Assembly: GCF_002078875.1 (NCBI RefSeq)
Contig: NC_034421.1
Location: 12,539,449-12,603,448 of the forward strand
Source: Numida meleagris
Lineage: Eukaryota > Chordata > Aves > Galliformes > Numididae
Length of the DNA stretch: 64,000 nucleotides
Reading direction: 5' to 3'
Both the position numbers and the translations under genes were made by a program. Below are positions 23,301 to 34,611 of this stretch, one piece after another (position 1 is the first letter of the stretch; the number at the start of each line of letters is the position of its first letter). The notes below the pieces were generated by a model. That model had not been told where the DNA came from. It worked only from the letters and a program-made list of their open reading frames with translations, and made no database searches.

Positions 23301-26121
23301 CCCAGGGGAAATGAGGAACCGGGCTGAGGACAGCTTTCTGCTGAATCACTTGGAGCAAAATGCCCCAGCTGAATATTCATGACCCAGAAATAAACTGAAA
23401 GAGAGCAGCCTCCTGTGGGCTCTGCAGGGACAGCAGGGGGAGCGGGACAGAGCGGCTGCGTTTGTTTCTCATGGCACTGAAATGGGATGGATGCTACTCT
23501 TAACTCTTCTTGTTGACTCTGGAGTGCCTGCATGTACCCAGGCTGCCCTGTGACTGACATTTCTCCAAAAGGAGGGCATGGGCATCCTAACCTTGAATAA
23601 AAAAATAATTAAAAAAAAAAGAAGTGGCTGATAGAGCATATTAGCAAGAAGGGCTGCGGCAGCAGAGCTCATTAGACAGGAATTGCAAACATCAGAATAA
23701 TTAAAGTCAGCTGCTTAGTGTAAATACTGTTCGGGTGAAACAGTGGTCTCTCTGTGAGCTGCCCCAGCATCTGGGCTTCTGATGGGCTCCCAGTGGGGCA
23801 CGTGGGTTTGTCCTTCTTCCTCCTGATGTGCTGCTTTCTAATGCAGTGGAGACGAGGCTTGGGATGCTCCTGGGGTGAGAGCACCTACTTCTGAGGTATC
23901 CCAGGCTCCTGCTGCATTCTGCAGGAGTACAAGGTGGGGTGTGAGATCCACACAGGCCTCTCTGCTCCGCAGGTTGGAGCGGGTGGAGCTGCACAGATGA
24001 TACCAAGGCCCAGTCCGTTGGTGCACAGAACCTGGCCACCCTCCTGCTCACGCTGAGTAACCTCATGTTCCTGCCGGCAATAGCGGTTGCTGTTTATCGA
24101 TACTACCTGGTGGAGGCCTCTGTCTACACCTACACCATGTTCTTCTCCACGGTAGGGATTGCCTTTTGTCAGGTCCCCTGCCAGTTCCCCCTGAGCATCA
24201 GGAATTTGGGGAGCTTTTAGTCCAGTGCCTGCTGCGTTGGACTAAAGTCTTTGGTGGAGCGGTCCATGCTGGAGCTCCACAAGATGCCTCTGGGATCATT
24301 GGACGTGCACCTCCGTGGACATGTCCTGCCCCTTCAGAGCTTGGCTGAAGTGTTATTTGCACTGGGTTCTTCCACCCACGCTGCAGTTGCTCCCATTTGG
24401 GAGAGGACCCCAGGGAACCGAGATGGGAGCTCAGCACAATGCTGGGAGGGTTTGGATCGCTGGCTGCTCTCCAGCTGCTTTCTGCAATGCTGTGCTGGTT
24501 CAGTGGAGCTTCCTGGGTTACGCTGCCAGGAGGGATCCTGGCTACCATTCTCCTGCTTCTTTACAGAAGGCTGAGTGGTGGTGCTGGATTCACGTTAGCC
24601 TTTGTTTGTCTTCCAGTTCTACCATGCATGTGACCAGCCAGGCATCGCTGTGATGTGCATTATGGACTACGACACACTGCAGTACTGTGACTTTTTGGGC
24701 TCTGTGGTGTCCATCTGGGTGACGATCTTGTGCATGTCCCGGGTGAAGAAGATTCTGAAATATGTGAGTGCCAGATTTCGTCGTGGGTGCCCCTGTGCTG
24801 CAGGGCCAGGCATGAGCCGGGCCAGGCATGAGCCAGCCGAGCCACAGGTGGCCGTGCTGTGCCCTCTTGTGGCAGCACTTCAGTAACACAGCCTGTACAG
24901 CAGCAGCTCCTTTGCTGCTTGCAAGGTAGCCCTGTTCCATAGATAGCCCATCTTGGTAGCAAGGACTGTCATCCAGTGCCACCCTAATTTTTAAACCAGT
25001 GTTGTTTTATCCTAGGAGCTTGGATTGTGAACCTGAATGCTTGTTTGCAGGTACTGAGCCCTGAAGGGGCTGAGGCGAGAGATTTGTGGATCCTCTCGTT
25101 TCTCCTTCTAAAAGTGGTGCTCCTGAATCATGCATCCATCCACACAGGGCTGGGCCAACCAGGAGATAAAATTCTCCCTGTCTTAGGCCTTTGGCATGGG
25201 CAGCTGTGTGCTGGCAGAAGAAGAGCTGCTGATGTTAGTGGTGTTGTCTCATTCACAGGTTCTTTTTGTCCTGGGGTCACTGCTAATTGCCATGTCCCTG
25301 CAGCTGGACCGCAGAGGGGTGTGGAACATGATGGGTCCCTGCCTGTTTGCCCTCGTCATCATGATCTCAGCATGGGTAAGTAACAGCAGCCAGATAACCT
25401 ACTGCCCTTTGCTCCCCTCCAGAGAAAGTGGTGGCAGAGCAGTCCCTGGGTGCCAGCCTATCCACACACAGGCCTGATTTTCTTGAAACACCCTGGTGGA
25501 CAAGAGCACAGGGCAAGGAATTTACCTTCTATCCTTCCAATATCTGAGAAATCCCCTGCTTATGGATCTCAGCACAGTCCAGCTGCTGCAGCTCCAATTT
25601 AGATCGCACTGGTGGCTGGAGTGTCATGCCAGAATGGCTGGTTGTTGCCTATGCCCTGGACAGGAGCTGTGGCATCAGCATTGCCCTCTGCCTGCTGGGC
25701 TCTGGTGCCACAGCTGGATGTGAGGCCTTGCACGTGAGCCCAAGATGGAGTGAGGCTGAATTTTTCCAGAGGCATACTCTCTTGCTGTGAAGACTTTAAG
25801 CCTTCTGTGCTTTCACACCTCCAGGTTTACCATGGAGTGAAGCGCAGACACTGCTACCCCTCCTCGTGGAAGCGATGGGTTTTCTACCTCCTACCAGGGA
25901 TCACCTTGGCTTTCATTGCCATCTCAGTATATGCGTTCATGGAAACCAATGAGAACTATTACTACACTCACAGCATCTGGCACGTGCTGGTGGCTGGCAG
26001 TGTTGCTTTCCTGCTTCCACCTCGGGACAAGCATAAGAAGCCCTGGGCCTGGTCACAGAAGCTCACGTGTCGCTATCAGATTTGCCAGAATGACCGTGAG
26101 GAGCTCTACGCTGTCACCTGA
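11395..26121 (+). CDS. TMEM8A: TMEM8A / PGAP6, 13 coding exons, 761 aa
   Basis: Multi-pass membrane protein, also named PGAP6; the family acts on lipids of GPI-anchored proteins at the cell surface. Coding exons: 11395-11488, 16180-16357, 17363-17570, 17662-17795, 18194-18459, 19641-19951, 20723-20816, 21351-21474, 22371-22507, 23973-24151, 24617-24763, 25259-25375, 25825-26121. All joins keep frame, all introns are GT-AG, and the total is 2286 nt including TGA. Residues 1-25 form a Leu-rich signal peptide. The ectodomain (to about 470) has several N-glycosylation motifs (NRT, NAT, NTT, NIT). A Cys-rich EGF-like module spans about 471-524 (CFNDCGPYGQC...CSCKAGWSGWSC). A multi-span hydrophobic domain follows from about 535, and the tail ends EELYAVT. 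Human TMEM8A is about the same length (771 aa). Intron 1 is 4.7 kb and carries a CR1 copy. Its start lies 7.3 kb beyond alphaA. Confidence 0.95.
12088..12473 (+). mobile_element. CR1 LINE 3' fragment, plus strand, in TMEM8A intron 1
   Basis: The sequence runs in CR1 sense order: GGGCTGGAGCTCCTCTCCTGTG, then TTGTTCAGCCTGGAGAA, then an AGAGGGGAGATTTCGGTTAG segment, then CTGGCACAGCTGCCCAGAGAG, and ends near TCCTATGACTCTAAG, a decayed 3' octamer. It is moderately diverged and noncoding. It lies inside the first intron, in the same direction as the host gene. Confidence 0.88.
16820..17180. promoter_or_regulatory. GATA-motif cluster in TMEM8A intron 2
   Basis: Four GATA-type motifs fall within 350 bases: AGATA (16827-16831), CTTATCT (16832-16838), CTTATCT (17119-17125) and AGATAAG (17166-17172). 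The three last match the full WGATAA/R consensus with flanks. The interval is AT-richer than its surroundings. A role as an erythroid element for TMEM8A is inference. Confidence 0.35.
21956..22112 (-). mobile_element. Short CR1 LINE 3' fragment, minus strand, in TMEM8A intron 8
   Basis: AGAATCATAGAATCTTAGGATGGCC followed by TGGGTTGAAAAGGACTTCAGAGAT is the reverse complement of a CR1 3' end, and a GGCTGCCCAGAGCC segment follows further in. The fragment is short, has no coding content and lies about 260 bases before exon 9. Confidence 0.85.
22679..23350 (+). repeat. Local direct duplication in TMEM8A intron 9
   Basis: The segment at 22679-22772 recurs at about 23251-23348. Shared blocks in the same order are CCTGATTTCC/CCTAATTTCC, GTTCTGGGAAGCAC, GGGGAA and GGCTGAGGACAGCTTTC followed by GCTGAAT. 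The copies differ by small indels. It looks like an old local duplication or two copies of an unrecognised repeat. Confidence 0.7.
24801..24838 (+). repeat. Two-unit tandem repeat in TMEM8A intron 11
   Basis: GGGCCAGGCATGAGCC occurs twice in a row, shortly after the exon 11 donor. It is small and has no clear role. Confidence 0.7.
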
Positions 26122-28050
26122 ACTGCTTGGCTCCATGTCCCAGAGGTGAAGGGCTGGTAAGGTTGCTCTTTGCCAGGCCAGCCTGGGCTGCCCCTCTGTA
26201 GCACACTGGCAATCTTCTTATGTGCTCTTTCACTGACTGGGGCAGCACAGTTAGCTAGACTGGTTTTAAAGATGAAGACGGTGGGCTTGTCTTGTGAAGG
26301 CAAGTTTGAGGCCCCCTCCACTTTTGTGCTGGGATGGGGCAGGCTCTTCGTGGTTCCAAATCAAGGAGTAGTCTGCCCACCACCTGCCCCATGGCCCTGG
26401 GGGAAATTGCCAACCCTTCTTCCCTTCCTACTGTATCAATAAGGCTTGGGCTCAGCCCATGCTGCCCTGGAGCCAGAGGCTGCTGGGCTCTTCCCTGCAC
26501 TCGCTCTCTTAGCAGAGGTCTGTGGGGCAGAGATTTCCCCTGCTATCCTGCAATCAGAATTTGCTTTGTCAACAGAAGAACAGATGAACAGATTTCTTCT
26601 GCCCCTGACCTGGAGGTAGATGCTTTTGAGTGCTCTTGGTGCTGAAGGGGAGAGAGCTGATCTCAGTCCTTGGTTTGGTCCTTGGTTGCTGTCTCCTATG
26701 TGAGTCTGGAGCCCCTCTCTTTGTGAAACAGGTGATGCTGCTCTTACCTAGTCCTGATTCTGGAGGGGATGAAGGAGACCTGAACTTGGGCCCTAAATTA
26801 AGGATCAGACTTGCCTAGAATGTGAAAAAAACGTGGTCATGTGCAAGAGCGTCAGCGGCATCTGCCTCAGAACTGTGAAACACACAGCAGCACGAGTTTA
26901 GTCTGAGTTTTCCTTTTGTCCGTCTTAGTTCATCTGGAAGGAACTAGGCTACTGTACTTTCCCCTTCCTCTCTTCATGTTCAGGTATTTGCTGTCTTCCT
27001 TTCTTTTGTGGGTTCAGCAGCTCTGCCCAGCTAACACAGGTGGCAAAGTCCCTCAGGACTCCAGTGTGGTTGGTGGTGGGCTGTGGCACTTTGCTTGCAA
27101 GTTAAGTTAGTTACACTACCCCCAATTCCTGCACCTTTGGACAGCAAGAGTTCACTCTGTATCTGGGTTGGGGTCAACCTGTGCTGAGCTGGAACCCAGG
27201 GCCCTACAGCAGCTCCAACCTGAAGGCATGCTCCAGTCCTGCAGTCATCTGAGCGCAGTGTGGTCTTACAGCAGGTTTGTTAACGTGCTTTGAATGTGTG
27301 CTGCGCCCAGCACCTTTCCTGTGCTTGCATACAGCATCAGGTTGGAGCTGTGCCATCCTTGTGCTTGGCTGGTTGTGGCTCAGAGGCTGGGTGTGCTGCA
27401 GTCATGGCTGCTCTCAGGCTGTTGCCAGTGTCCCTGTCCCAGTCCCTCCAAGAGCCACCTCCATGAGCTCCCAAGGTAGCTTTAGTCTCCTTGGGTTCAT
27501 CTGTCTCACCTTAGCCTTATTGGAGGGCACTCAGACATAAGAAAGCAAGACCAGCAACAGAATTGGCAACTAGGAAAGTAGTCTTTGCCCATCCTAATTA
27601 TATAGATAAGGGCTCAAATACGTGGTTCCCTGCCTGTTTATTCCAGCCATGGAGGATGGCTGAGGGAAAACAGTATAGTTGACATCCATGTGTTTTTGTT
27701 GCAGCCTAAGGTCTGACTCTCTGCAAACTCACTAATTTCCATGCAACTGTGACCCCAGTAATTGGTGCATATCCTCCCACTCTGGGATCAGTGTGTGTGG
27801 CATTTAATCTGTCTAGCTGGGGAAGGTGAAGGTTCACACTGCGTTACTCCTGTTGATCAGAACTGGTCTGCAGAGCCAGCTATCCTCCTTTTGGGAGGAA
27901 AGAGCTATTAACGAAGGATAACACTTCCAAGTTTATAGGAAACAGATTTATTTCTTTGCTTTGAATAATATCCAGCATTCTGCTCAGCTCTGCACTTTAA
28001 CTTCTTGCAATTAATCCAATCTCTGCCTAATTAATCTGCCTGTTAATCCA
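26122..28050 (+). other. TMEM8A 3' UTR and TMEM8A-MRPL28 spacer
   Basis: No canonical AATAAA was seen close to the TMEM8A stop; the nearest variant is AATAAG near 26438. The 3' UTR end is therefore not fixed here. The rest holds no gene I recognise. Confidence 0.4.
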
Positions 28051-28778
28051 GCGTCTGGCTTTGCACCAGGAAAGGAACGACCCCAGGCACCAGCATACAC
28101 TGGGGGTGCCCAGCCAGAAAGCAGCTTGGCAGGAAAGGCCCCTGGGGGTCCTGGTGGACACCAGGTGGAACAAGAGTCAGCAGTGTGTCCTCGCCATTAA
28201 GAAGGCTGACAATTCTTGGCTTCATCAGGCAAGTCGTGCCTGCAGGTCCAGAGAAGTGATCATTCCCCTCTGCTCAGCATTGATGAGGCTGTACCTGGAG
28301 GGCTGCATCCAGTTCTGGGTCTCCCAGTACAACAGAGCCCTGGGTGGTGTACTGGAGAGAGTCCAGGGAAGAGCCACCAAGAGGCTGAAAGGACTGCAGC
28401 ACCTCTCCTGTGAGGAGCGGCTGAGAGCTGGGGCTGCTCGGCTGGGGCAGGCTCTGAGGGATCTCATCCATGCCCATCAATACCCGAAGGGAAGGAGCAG
28501 AGAAGACAGCCAGGCCTCTCCCAGCAATGTCTCTGGTCCCGGCACTGGGCACAACCTGGAACACAGGAGCTCCTCTGCCCACCAGGCAGCACTGCTGTGC
28601 TGTGCGGTGCCGGAGCCCTGGCACAGGCTGCCCAGAGGCTGCGGGGTCTGCTCCTCGGAGCTCCCCCAAAGCCGCCTGCCCGTGGGGCTGTGCCCTGCTC
28701 TGGGTGGCTCTGCTGGGCAGCGCTGGGGCTGGGGGACCCGAGGTGCCTCCAACCTCAGCCGTGCTGTGATTGTAGAAA
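28050..28778 (+). mobile_element. CR1 LINE fragment: end of ORF2 and 3' UTR, plus strand
   Basis: An open frame from 28061 encodes the C-terminal part of a CR1 ORF2 protein, with family segments PLGVLVDTRW, QQCVLAIKKA, SREVIIPLCSALMR and LERVQGRATKRLKGLQHLS in order. The 3' UTR follows (CCTGGCACAGGCTGCCCAGAGGC, then GGTGCCTCCAACCTCAGCC) and ends near a decayed GCTGTGATTGT terminus. The endonuclease and polymerase core are missing, so the copy is dead. It lies about 700 bases upstream of MRPL28 in the same orientation. Confidence 0.9.
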
Positions 28779-28829
28779 TGCAGCTCTCCCGCAGTGCCTG
28801 CCTGCAAGGGCTCAGGGCCACTCCCCCCC

Positions 28830-29470
28830 TCCCCCGCCCCGTGTAACAACCTCAAGGCCGCAGTCCCCTTCCCCTGCGCGTTCCGTCCACGCCCTGTGCG
28901 CAGCGGGTGCCGGCAGCCCCTCTGCACCGTGCCCGCCGGTGCTGCCCCGACCGACTGAAGCAATAATCCTCCTCCGGCCTTTTGCGCTGGGGCTCAGCGC
29001 CTGCGGCTCCGGGCGAGCAGCGGCGGCACCGCGCGCTGTGTGCGGTGCTGGAGCTGCGTGGGCCGGGGGAGGGCCTTTCCTTCCTTATTTCGGGTGAAAT
29101 CGGAGGAAATCCCCGCGTCTGGAAGGAAAGGTTGGGTTTTTTTTGTTCGTTCGTTTGTTCGTTTTTTCTTTGCTGTTCATACCTGTGATTATTTTATACG
29201 GTAAATTTTAAAGCTTCTGATTTTATAATTTAATAAACGTAATGGTATTTGAGGGCAAGCTCGAATCGCGCTCTTGCTGTGTGCGGGGTGTCCGTACGCA
29301 CCGGCGGCGGGGGGGCGTGTTCCGACGTACGAACGCGGTCGCGGATTGACCCTTGCCGGCCGCCGTCAGCCCGGCCCCCGCAGCGCGGCCCCGCCAGCCA
29401 ATGGGAGGTCGCCCCGCCCCCCACTTCCGGCCCCTGCAACCGCTGGGAGCGGAAGCGGAAGGCGGCGGCG
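28830..29470 (+). promoter_or_regulatory. MRPL28: MRPL28 CpG-island promoter and 5' leader
   Basis: Dense CpG from about 28860 to 29120 and again from 29270. Just before the gene are a CCAAT box (29398-29402), a GC box (GCCCCGCCCC near 29411-29420) and an ETS-type site (ACTTCCGG, 29423-29430). There is no TATA box. ETS plus CCAAT is usual for genes of mitochondrial translation. A TTCG/TTTG-type simple run lies at about 29132-29170. Confidence 0.72.
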
Positions 29471-32243
29471 ATGCCGCTGCACAAGGTCCCGCCGCGGCTG
29501 TGGCCGAAGCTGCGGCTGCAGGAGGGGATTTGCGCGCGGCTGCCCGCGCACTTTCTGGCCCAGCTGAACGATGACACGCAGCCCACGCCCGTGCACTGGC
29601 GGCCGCTGGGCGTGCGGTACCGGCGGAACCCGCGCACCGGGGAGCGAGAGCGCGTGCAGGACGTGCCGGTGCCCGTGTTCCTGCCGCGCGCCGCCGACGA
29701 GGGGCTGTGGGGCGGCGAGGGCTGGATCCGCGGCTTCCGCTACGCGCACAACGACAAGGTGAGGCCGCCTCCCCTCCCCGCCCTCGGGCTGCCCGCTGGG
29801 CTCGGCCCGGCCCTGACCGCCCGCCCGCCCTCAGCTCTCCACGCGCGTGCCGAAGATCTGGAAGCCGCAGCTGTTCGAGCGGCAGTTCTACAGCGAGATC
29901 CTGGACGCCAAGCTCACCATCACTGTCACCATGCGCACGCTGGACCTCATCGACCAGGCCTACGGCTTCGACTTCTACATCCTGAAGGCAAGGCCCGGGC
30001 GCGGCCCTGGCTGCCCTCGGTGCCCCTGGACCGAGAGCTGCCACGCGCTGTGCTCTGGGGGCGGCTGAGGGGCTCTTCTCCCGTGTGTCTGCCCTGGGAG
30101 CCTGCGGGGAAACCGCCAGTGCTGCTTGCACTGACACACCTGTGTGTTCTGTAGGTGCTGCCCTGTGCTTGTCAATGTAATTAATTTTCTCTCTCCAGAC
30201 CCCAAAAGCAGATATGTGCTCAAAGTTGGGGATGGATTTGAAGCGAACGATGCTACTGCGACTTGCACGGAGGGATCCCAAGCTGCATCCTGATGACCCG
30301 GCCAGGAGAGAGGCGATTTATGACAAGTACCGGGTGCGTGCCGGGCCCGTGGTCCTGGCTCTGGTGCCTGCAGTCCTGGCTCTGGCGCTGCAGTGACGTC
30401 TGCTGGTTGTCCCTGCTGATGCTTTGCCATTCATTATGTTGCACTGCAAACGAGCTCATTTTTCTCTGTTCAGGGTGATAGGCATGGCTGTGGAAGATGT
30501 AAAGATCTCTGCCAGCTGTTTCTCATCTCCCTGTGGGTTGCTGTAGTTTCCTTACTGACCAGTTAGGAAGACAAACACCTCTTTTTGGTGTGGACCTGCA
30601 CTAAGCAGTGGTAGGAGCACACACTGCCTACAGCAGGCAGGAGTTTTACCAGCACTGTGGCAAGGATCCCAGACTGCCTCGGTGCCATTGTTTCACTTTG
30701 TGTAAAGTGATGATGGGTACTAGCACAGAAACAACACTGACATCCCCAGTCTGTGGAGTTGTGCTGAAAAGCAGCTACAGGACTGTTCAGAAGAGAGGCA
30801 GAGCAGTATGGGTGATGCTTTATGCTTGCAAAGGGAAAAGGAGAAAAGTGAAGAGGAGTTTGGTTGCTGGAAGTGGGATGAGCAGGGGAACAGTGCTTCA
30901 GGCTTACCTGTGGTAATGTTTCTGCTGGGTCACGTGTTTGTGTGAGTGGGCCTGGAGGGGATTTGTGTGTTACTCACCTGGGTGTATACTATACCACCTG
31001 TTTTTTTCCTTTTATCGCAGGAATTTGTTATTCCAGAAGAGGAAGCTGAATGGGTTGGCTTGAGTTTAGAAGAAGCAATAGAAAAACAGAGGCTTCTAGA
31101 AAAAAAGGTGAGTTTCTGAGGCAGGGTTATCCTGCAAGCACGGAGATATCTTAGTTGCATTGGGCTGCACGTGCAGTTGATCTGAGCATCCTGACTGCTC
31201 CTTATCAAAGGCAGTAGCACTCCAAAATTCCTGAGCAGCTGTTTGAAGCCAGTTAAATCTGGGAGCTCAAAAGATGATGCTGTGCTAAAGTCCTTTGTAA
31301 TACCTGATCCGCCAGTCAGGGGATGGATGTTTAGTGGGAGATGATTCTCTCCCTATTGCACGAACACCTTTGCCTTTGGTTGTGTTCTGTAATACAACTT
31401 GGATGCACGTTCAGGGCTGACTCAGTGGCCGCAGGCCTCCCTAGGGTGGGGTAGGGTCTTTTGGTGCCACTTCCCCCAGACCCACTTGCTCTTGTTGAGG
31501 GTACTGGGCCCTGCACTGTGTAGGGCTCCAGCTTCTTCAAGGAGAGTGTCTTTCTGACATGCTTCAGTGCAGCCCTGATCTGGGGCAAGAGGAGAAGGGA
31601 GGCAGGTGTTCTGAGAAGGAAAGGGGCTCCTGGGAGCTGCTGTTGATTCGCATGTGTGGGCAAAACTAAGAAAGCTGAGGAATGTCCCACACAGCTGCCT
31701 ATAATCTTTGAGGCCACGTTGTAAAGCTGAACAGCAGCTGTATGTAGAGGAGTAGCATAGCAAGTTGCTTTGTTCATACACTGAAAAAACCCATCCCATC
31801 TTCCTCTGGCTTTAACCATCAGCACTCCTACAGTGCTGGTTCTCTGGACCCAACTGCATGCAGGAAAAAAGGCCCTTCTCTTGAATGAGGCATTCATGAA
31901 TCTCACCAACATCAGAGACCGCAGATGAAGTACCACGGGTGTTCTTTCTTCCCACAGCTGTAGCTGGTACTTCCCAGGCTGCTTTCTGTTGCCCTTGTCA
32001 GGCTGCAGACTGGATGAGTGATGCAGGGTTTGCTAGCACGTGTGTGAGGGTAGGGGTGGTACAGTTGTGCACCTTCCTGGCACTCATCATTAGACATGCT
32101 GCTGCTCAGGTTCAGCTCTTCAAAGGAGTTTAACCTCCTCTTTGTTTCAGGGCCCCGTCCCGCTGTTCAAGGTGTATGCTGAAGAACTCGTCAACCAACT
32201 GAAGGAACAGGCGCTTGAGAAGGAGAAGGAAAGAAATGTCTAG
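29471..32243 (+). CDS. MRPL28: Mitochondrial ribosomal protein L28 (bL28m), five exons
   Basis: Component of the large subunit of the mitochondrial ribosome. Coding exons are 29471-29758, 29835-29987, 30199-30333, 31021-31107 and 32151-32243. The sum is 756 nt, 251 aa plus TAG, against 256 aa for human as I recall. The protein starts [14 protein letters not shown]. The conserved core includes [38 protein letters not shown] and [20 protein letters not shown]. The C-terminus is Lys/Glu-rich. Every junction is at phase 0. Introns 1, 3 and 4 are GT-AG. Intron 2 (29988-30198) begins GCAAGG and is a GC-AG intron; the frame and the family sequence on both sides (YILK then TPKADMC) require this donor. 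The first ATG in the CpG leader is chosen because it gives the family N-terminus. Confidence 0.95.
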
Positions 32244-32521
32244 AGCAAACTCCCTGCTACAGATGAAGCTGTGGGGTTCAGAGAGCCTTCTGTGGGAGCC
32301 ACACTTGTGGAAGAGGAAATTCCATGAGCATGCCCAGGAACACGTTGCAGTTATCAACATCTAATAACAGCAGCCTAAATTCAGTCGAGGAATTGTCCCT
32401 GTTGGCTGAGGAAAGGTTTTCTGTCCTGTGGCCTCTGAGAGCATTCTTGTAAGACTGACTTGATGTGGTGGTTCTGCCTGTGCAAGTAGTTGATTGTTGT
32501 TCGGTTTGATCCTGATATAAA

Positions 32522-32527
32522 ATTAAA
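32522..32527 (+). terminator. MRPL28: Candidate MRPL28 poly(A) signal ATTAAA
   Basis: ATTAAA, the commonest variant signal, lies about 280 bases after the MRPL28 stop in an AT-rich stretch. I saw no AATAAA closer. A transcript end just after it would give a short 3' UTR. Confidence 0.4.
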
Positions 32528-32599
32528 TATTACGCATCTTGAGAATATCAGTAAACTTTTCTCTGATACTTGTTGGTCATTAGTGTGTGGCAGGAACTG

Positions 32600-34600
32600 C
32601 AAGGTGCATCTTAGATTAGTTTACTGCTCTCTTTTGCAGAGGAGAGAAGATTGTGCCCTGAAAGCACAGCCTCAAACTGCCTTCTGCAGCCAGTGCCTGC
32701 TGAGCTCCCTGGCTGCAATTGCTGGTCATACAACTTACTCTAACCCCGTGGGTTTCAGTGCTATTTCTGTTTGAAGATGATGGTTTTTCCATCTTAGGTC
32801 TTTAAAAAATGTAGTTAAAATGGATGTTCAGGCCTTTGCAACTGTCTGGAGATGTGAGGCTTAAGAGCATTTAATTACATGCCAGTGAACAGCAGTGTGT
32901 ATCACTGATGCTCTCTGTAAGCTTCACAGTCCTGCATTGTTTTTTTGGCTGGAGAAAAAGCAGCCTTACCTCCTTTGCCTTCCAGCTTGGAGGTGAGGGA
33001 CAAGCACAGAGCGTATAGGATGTACCTTGTGTAAGCTTAGACTCTGGACTGTAGCTTTCATCCAGTAAGAGATTTTGCCTCAGCCATGTCTGGGGATGAG
33101 GTATGTTTCCTCTCTCTAGCACATAAGGATGAGTGTGCTGCCTTGGTTTCTGAGGCAAAGCATCCATGATGAGAGAGAAGATGGGCTTGTAGAGCAGTGT
33201 GTGGCTGCTCCTCTTTGTGCTGAAATGGAGGACTACAGGGGAGCAGAAATTCCCCGGTATTGGTGTTTCTTCTGTCTTAAAGACTGGCAGAGAGGTGCTG
33301 CAGAGGCTGTTGGGTAGGCATAAAGCCTTTATAAGGCTGGGGATGAGGGAGGTTGTTGAGGTGAAGTACAGGCTTGTCTGATGCTTTGGGGGCCTGGGAT
33401 TGTGTTGGAGCCTTTGCAGTTTGTATCCGAGCCAGCAGGTGAGTATGGCACGGCTGTGCAGCCCCTGGCTGCTCTGCACGGGAGCAGGAGGCTCAGCACT
33501 GCAGGCGATGGTTTGGGAGGCAGAAGCTGGGGTGTTTGAAGCCTGCTTGCATGCCCCAGCTCTGGTGAGTCCAGTTTCCCAAGGGCTAAATTGCACAGAA
33601 GGTCACATTTGCCTAATTAATGATTTCTTAGCTAGGCCAACACAATGACATTTGCTTAACTTCTCCCTCTCCTGCAACTGAGCTGAGTGGGAAGCTGCTG
33701 CCCAGCTCCTCCAGGGACCCTGACACTCTGCCCTCATTAGAGATAATTAGCTGGGACAAGTTCTTCATTGACAGCTCTGCTCATCATTAGGGCTAGCACA
33801 GCTCATGCATTTTAATGCAGCTCTGAGCAAAGCTGCCGCCAGTGGCTCTACCCCTCCATCACCATGCTGGAACGTGCTGTTGGCCCTGCCACATCCTGGC
33901 ATCTCAGCCCTGCTCTGTGTTGGTGGGGTGTGTTTGGATAGCTGTGGGGACAGCTGTCAGCTCCTTCTTACCTGGGGCTAGGTTTTAGGTACAAAAGGTG
34001 ATCTTCTGGTCCTGTGGTGCCTGTATTCCACAAAGGAGAGCTTTGGCCCTGTGTCATCCTCAGCTGCAGTGCTGCCAGCACTGTCCTTGGAGGCGGCTCT
34101 TCCCCAGCACTTCTCATCAGGTATGCATGTTCTGCAGGATTTGCCGTCTGAGGAAGGAGGAAGGAAGCGGGGGTAACAGGAGCTTTCACCCAGGTGTAGG
34201 GGAGAGCTTGTGTCCCACTGGGGCAGGGCTAATGCAAGCTCGGCAAAAGTGCATTAGGAGCTGCCCTGTGGGTAGGGGATTAGAGGCGTGCATCGGCCTG
34301 CCTCAGTTAAGATGGCTGCATGGATTCTGCAGGCAGCAGCTAGCAGGGAGCCCAGGCTTTGCACTTCTGCCTTCCCAAGCCAGGGCTGGTGATTTGAAAC
34401 CACATTTGAATTTTTGTCTGTCTCACTCGTGGTTCCCAGCAAGTCATGGCCACTGATCTGAGAACTCGCTTCAGGTTAAGGCTGCATTCCTCTACCAACT
34501 GAGCCATTTAAATTAATGAATTAATGAGTATTTTACTTGTAAATTCTCAACAAACCCATCTGTGCTCAAACAGTAATGCCTTGGGAGCTCTAGCAAAAGC
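32600..34600. other. Intergenic, with homeodomain-like motif patch
   Basis: No gene recognised. A patch at 33610-33815 contains several TAATTA-like and CATTAG motifs (CTAATTAATGA, CCTCATTAGAGATAATTAG, TCATCATTAGGG) spaced as in conserved developmental enhancers. That reading is only a suggestion from motif density. Confidence 0.35.
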
Positions 34601-34611
34601 AGCGGTTTCGT

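Noticed and set aside
28061..28846. 261-codon open frame that might be a host gene
   Set aside because: Its first 150 codons are the C-terminal part of CR1 ORF2 and the rest is CR1 3' UTR.
29223..30281. 352-codon open frame on the minus strand
   Set aside because: It is antisense to the GC-rich MRPL28 exons and CpG island and is a shadow of that coding sequence.
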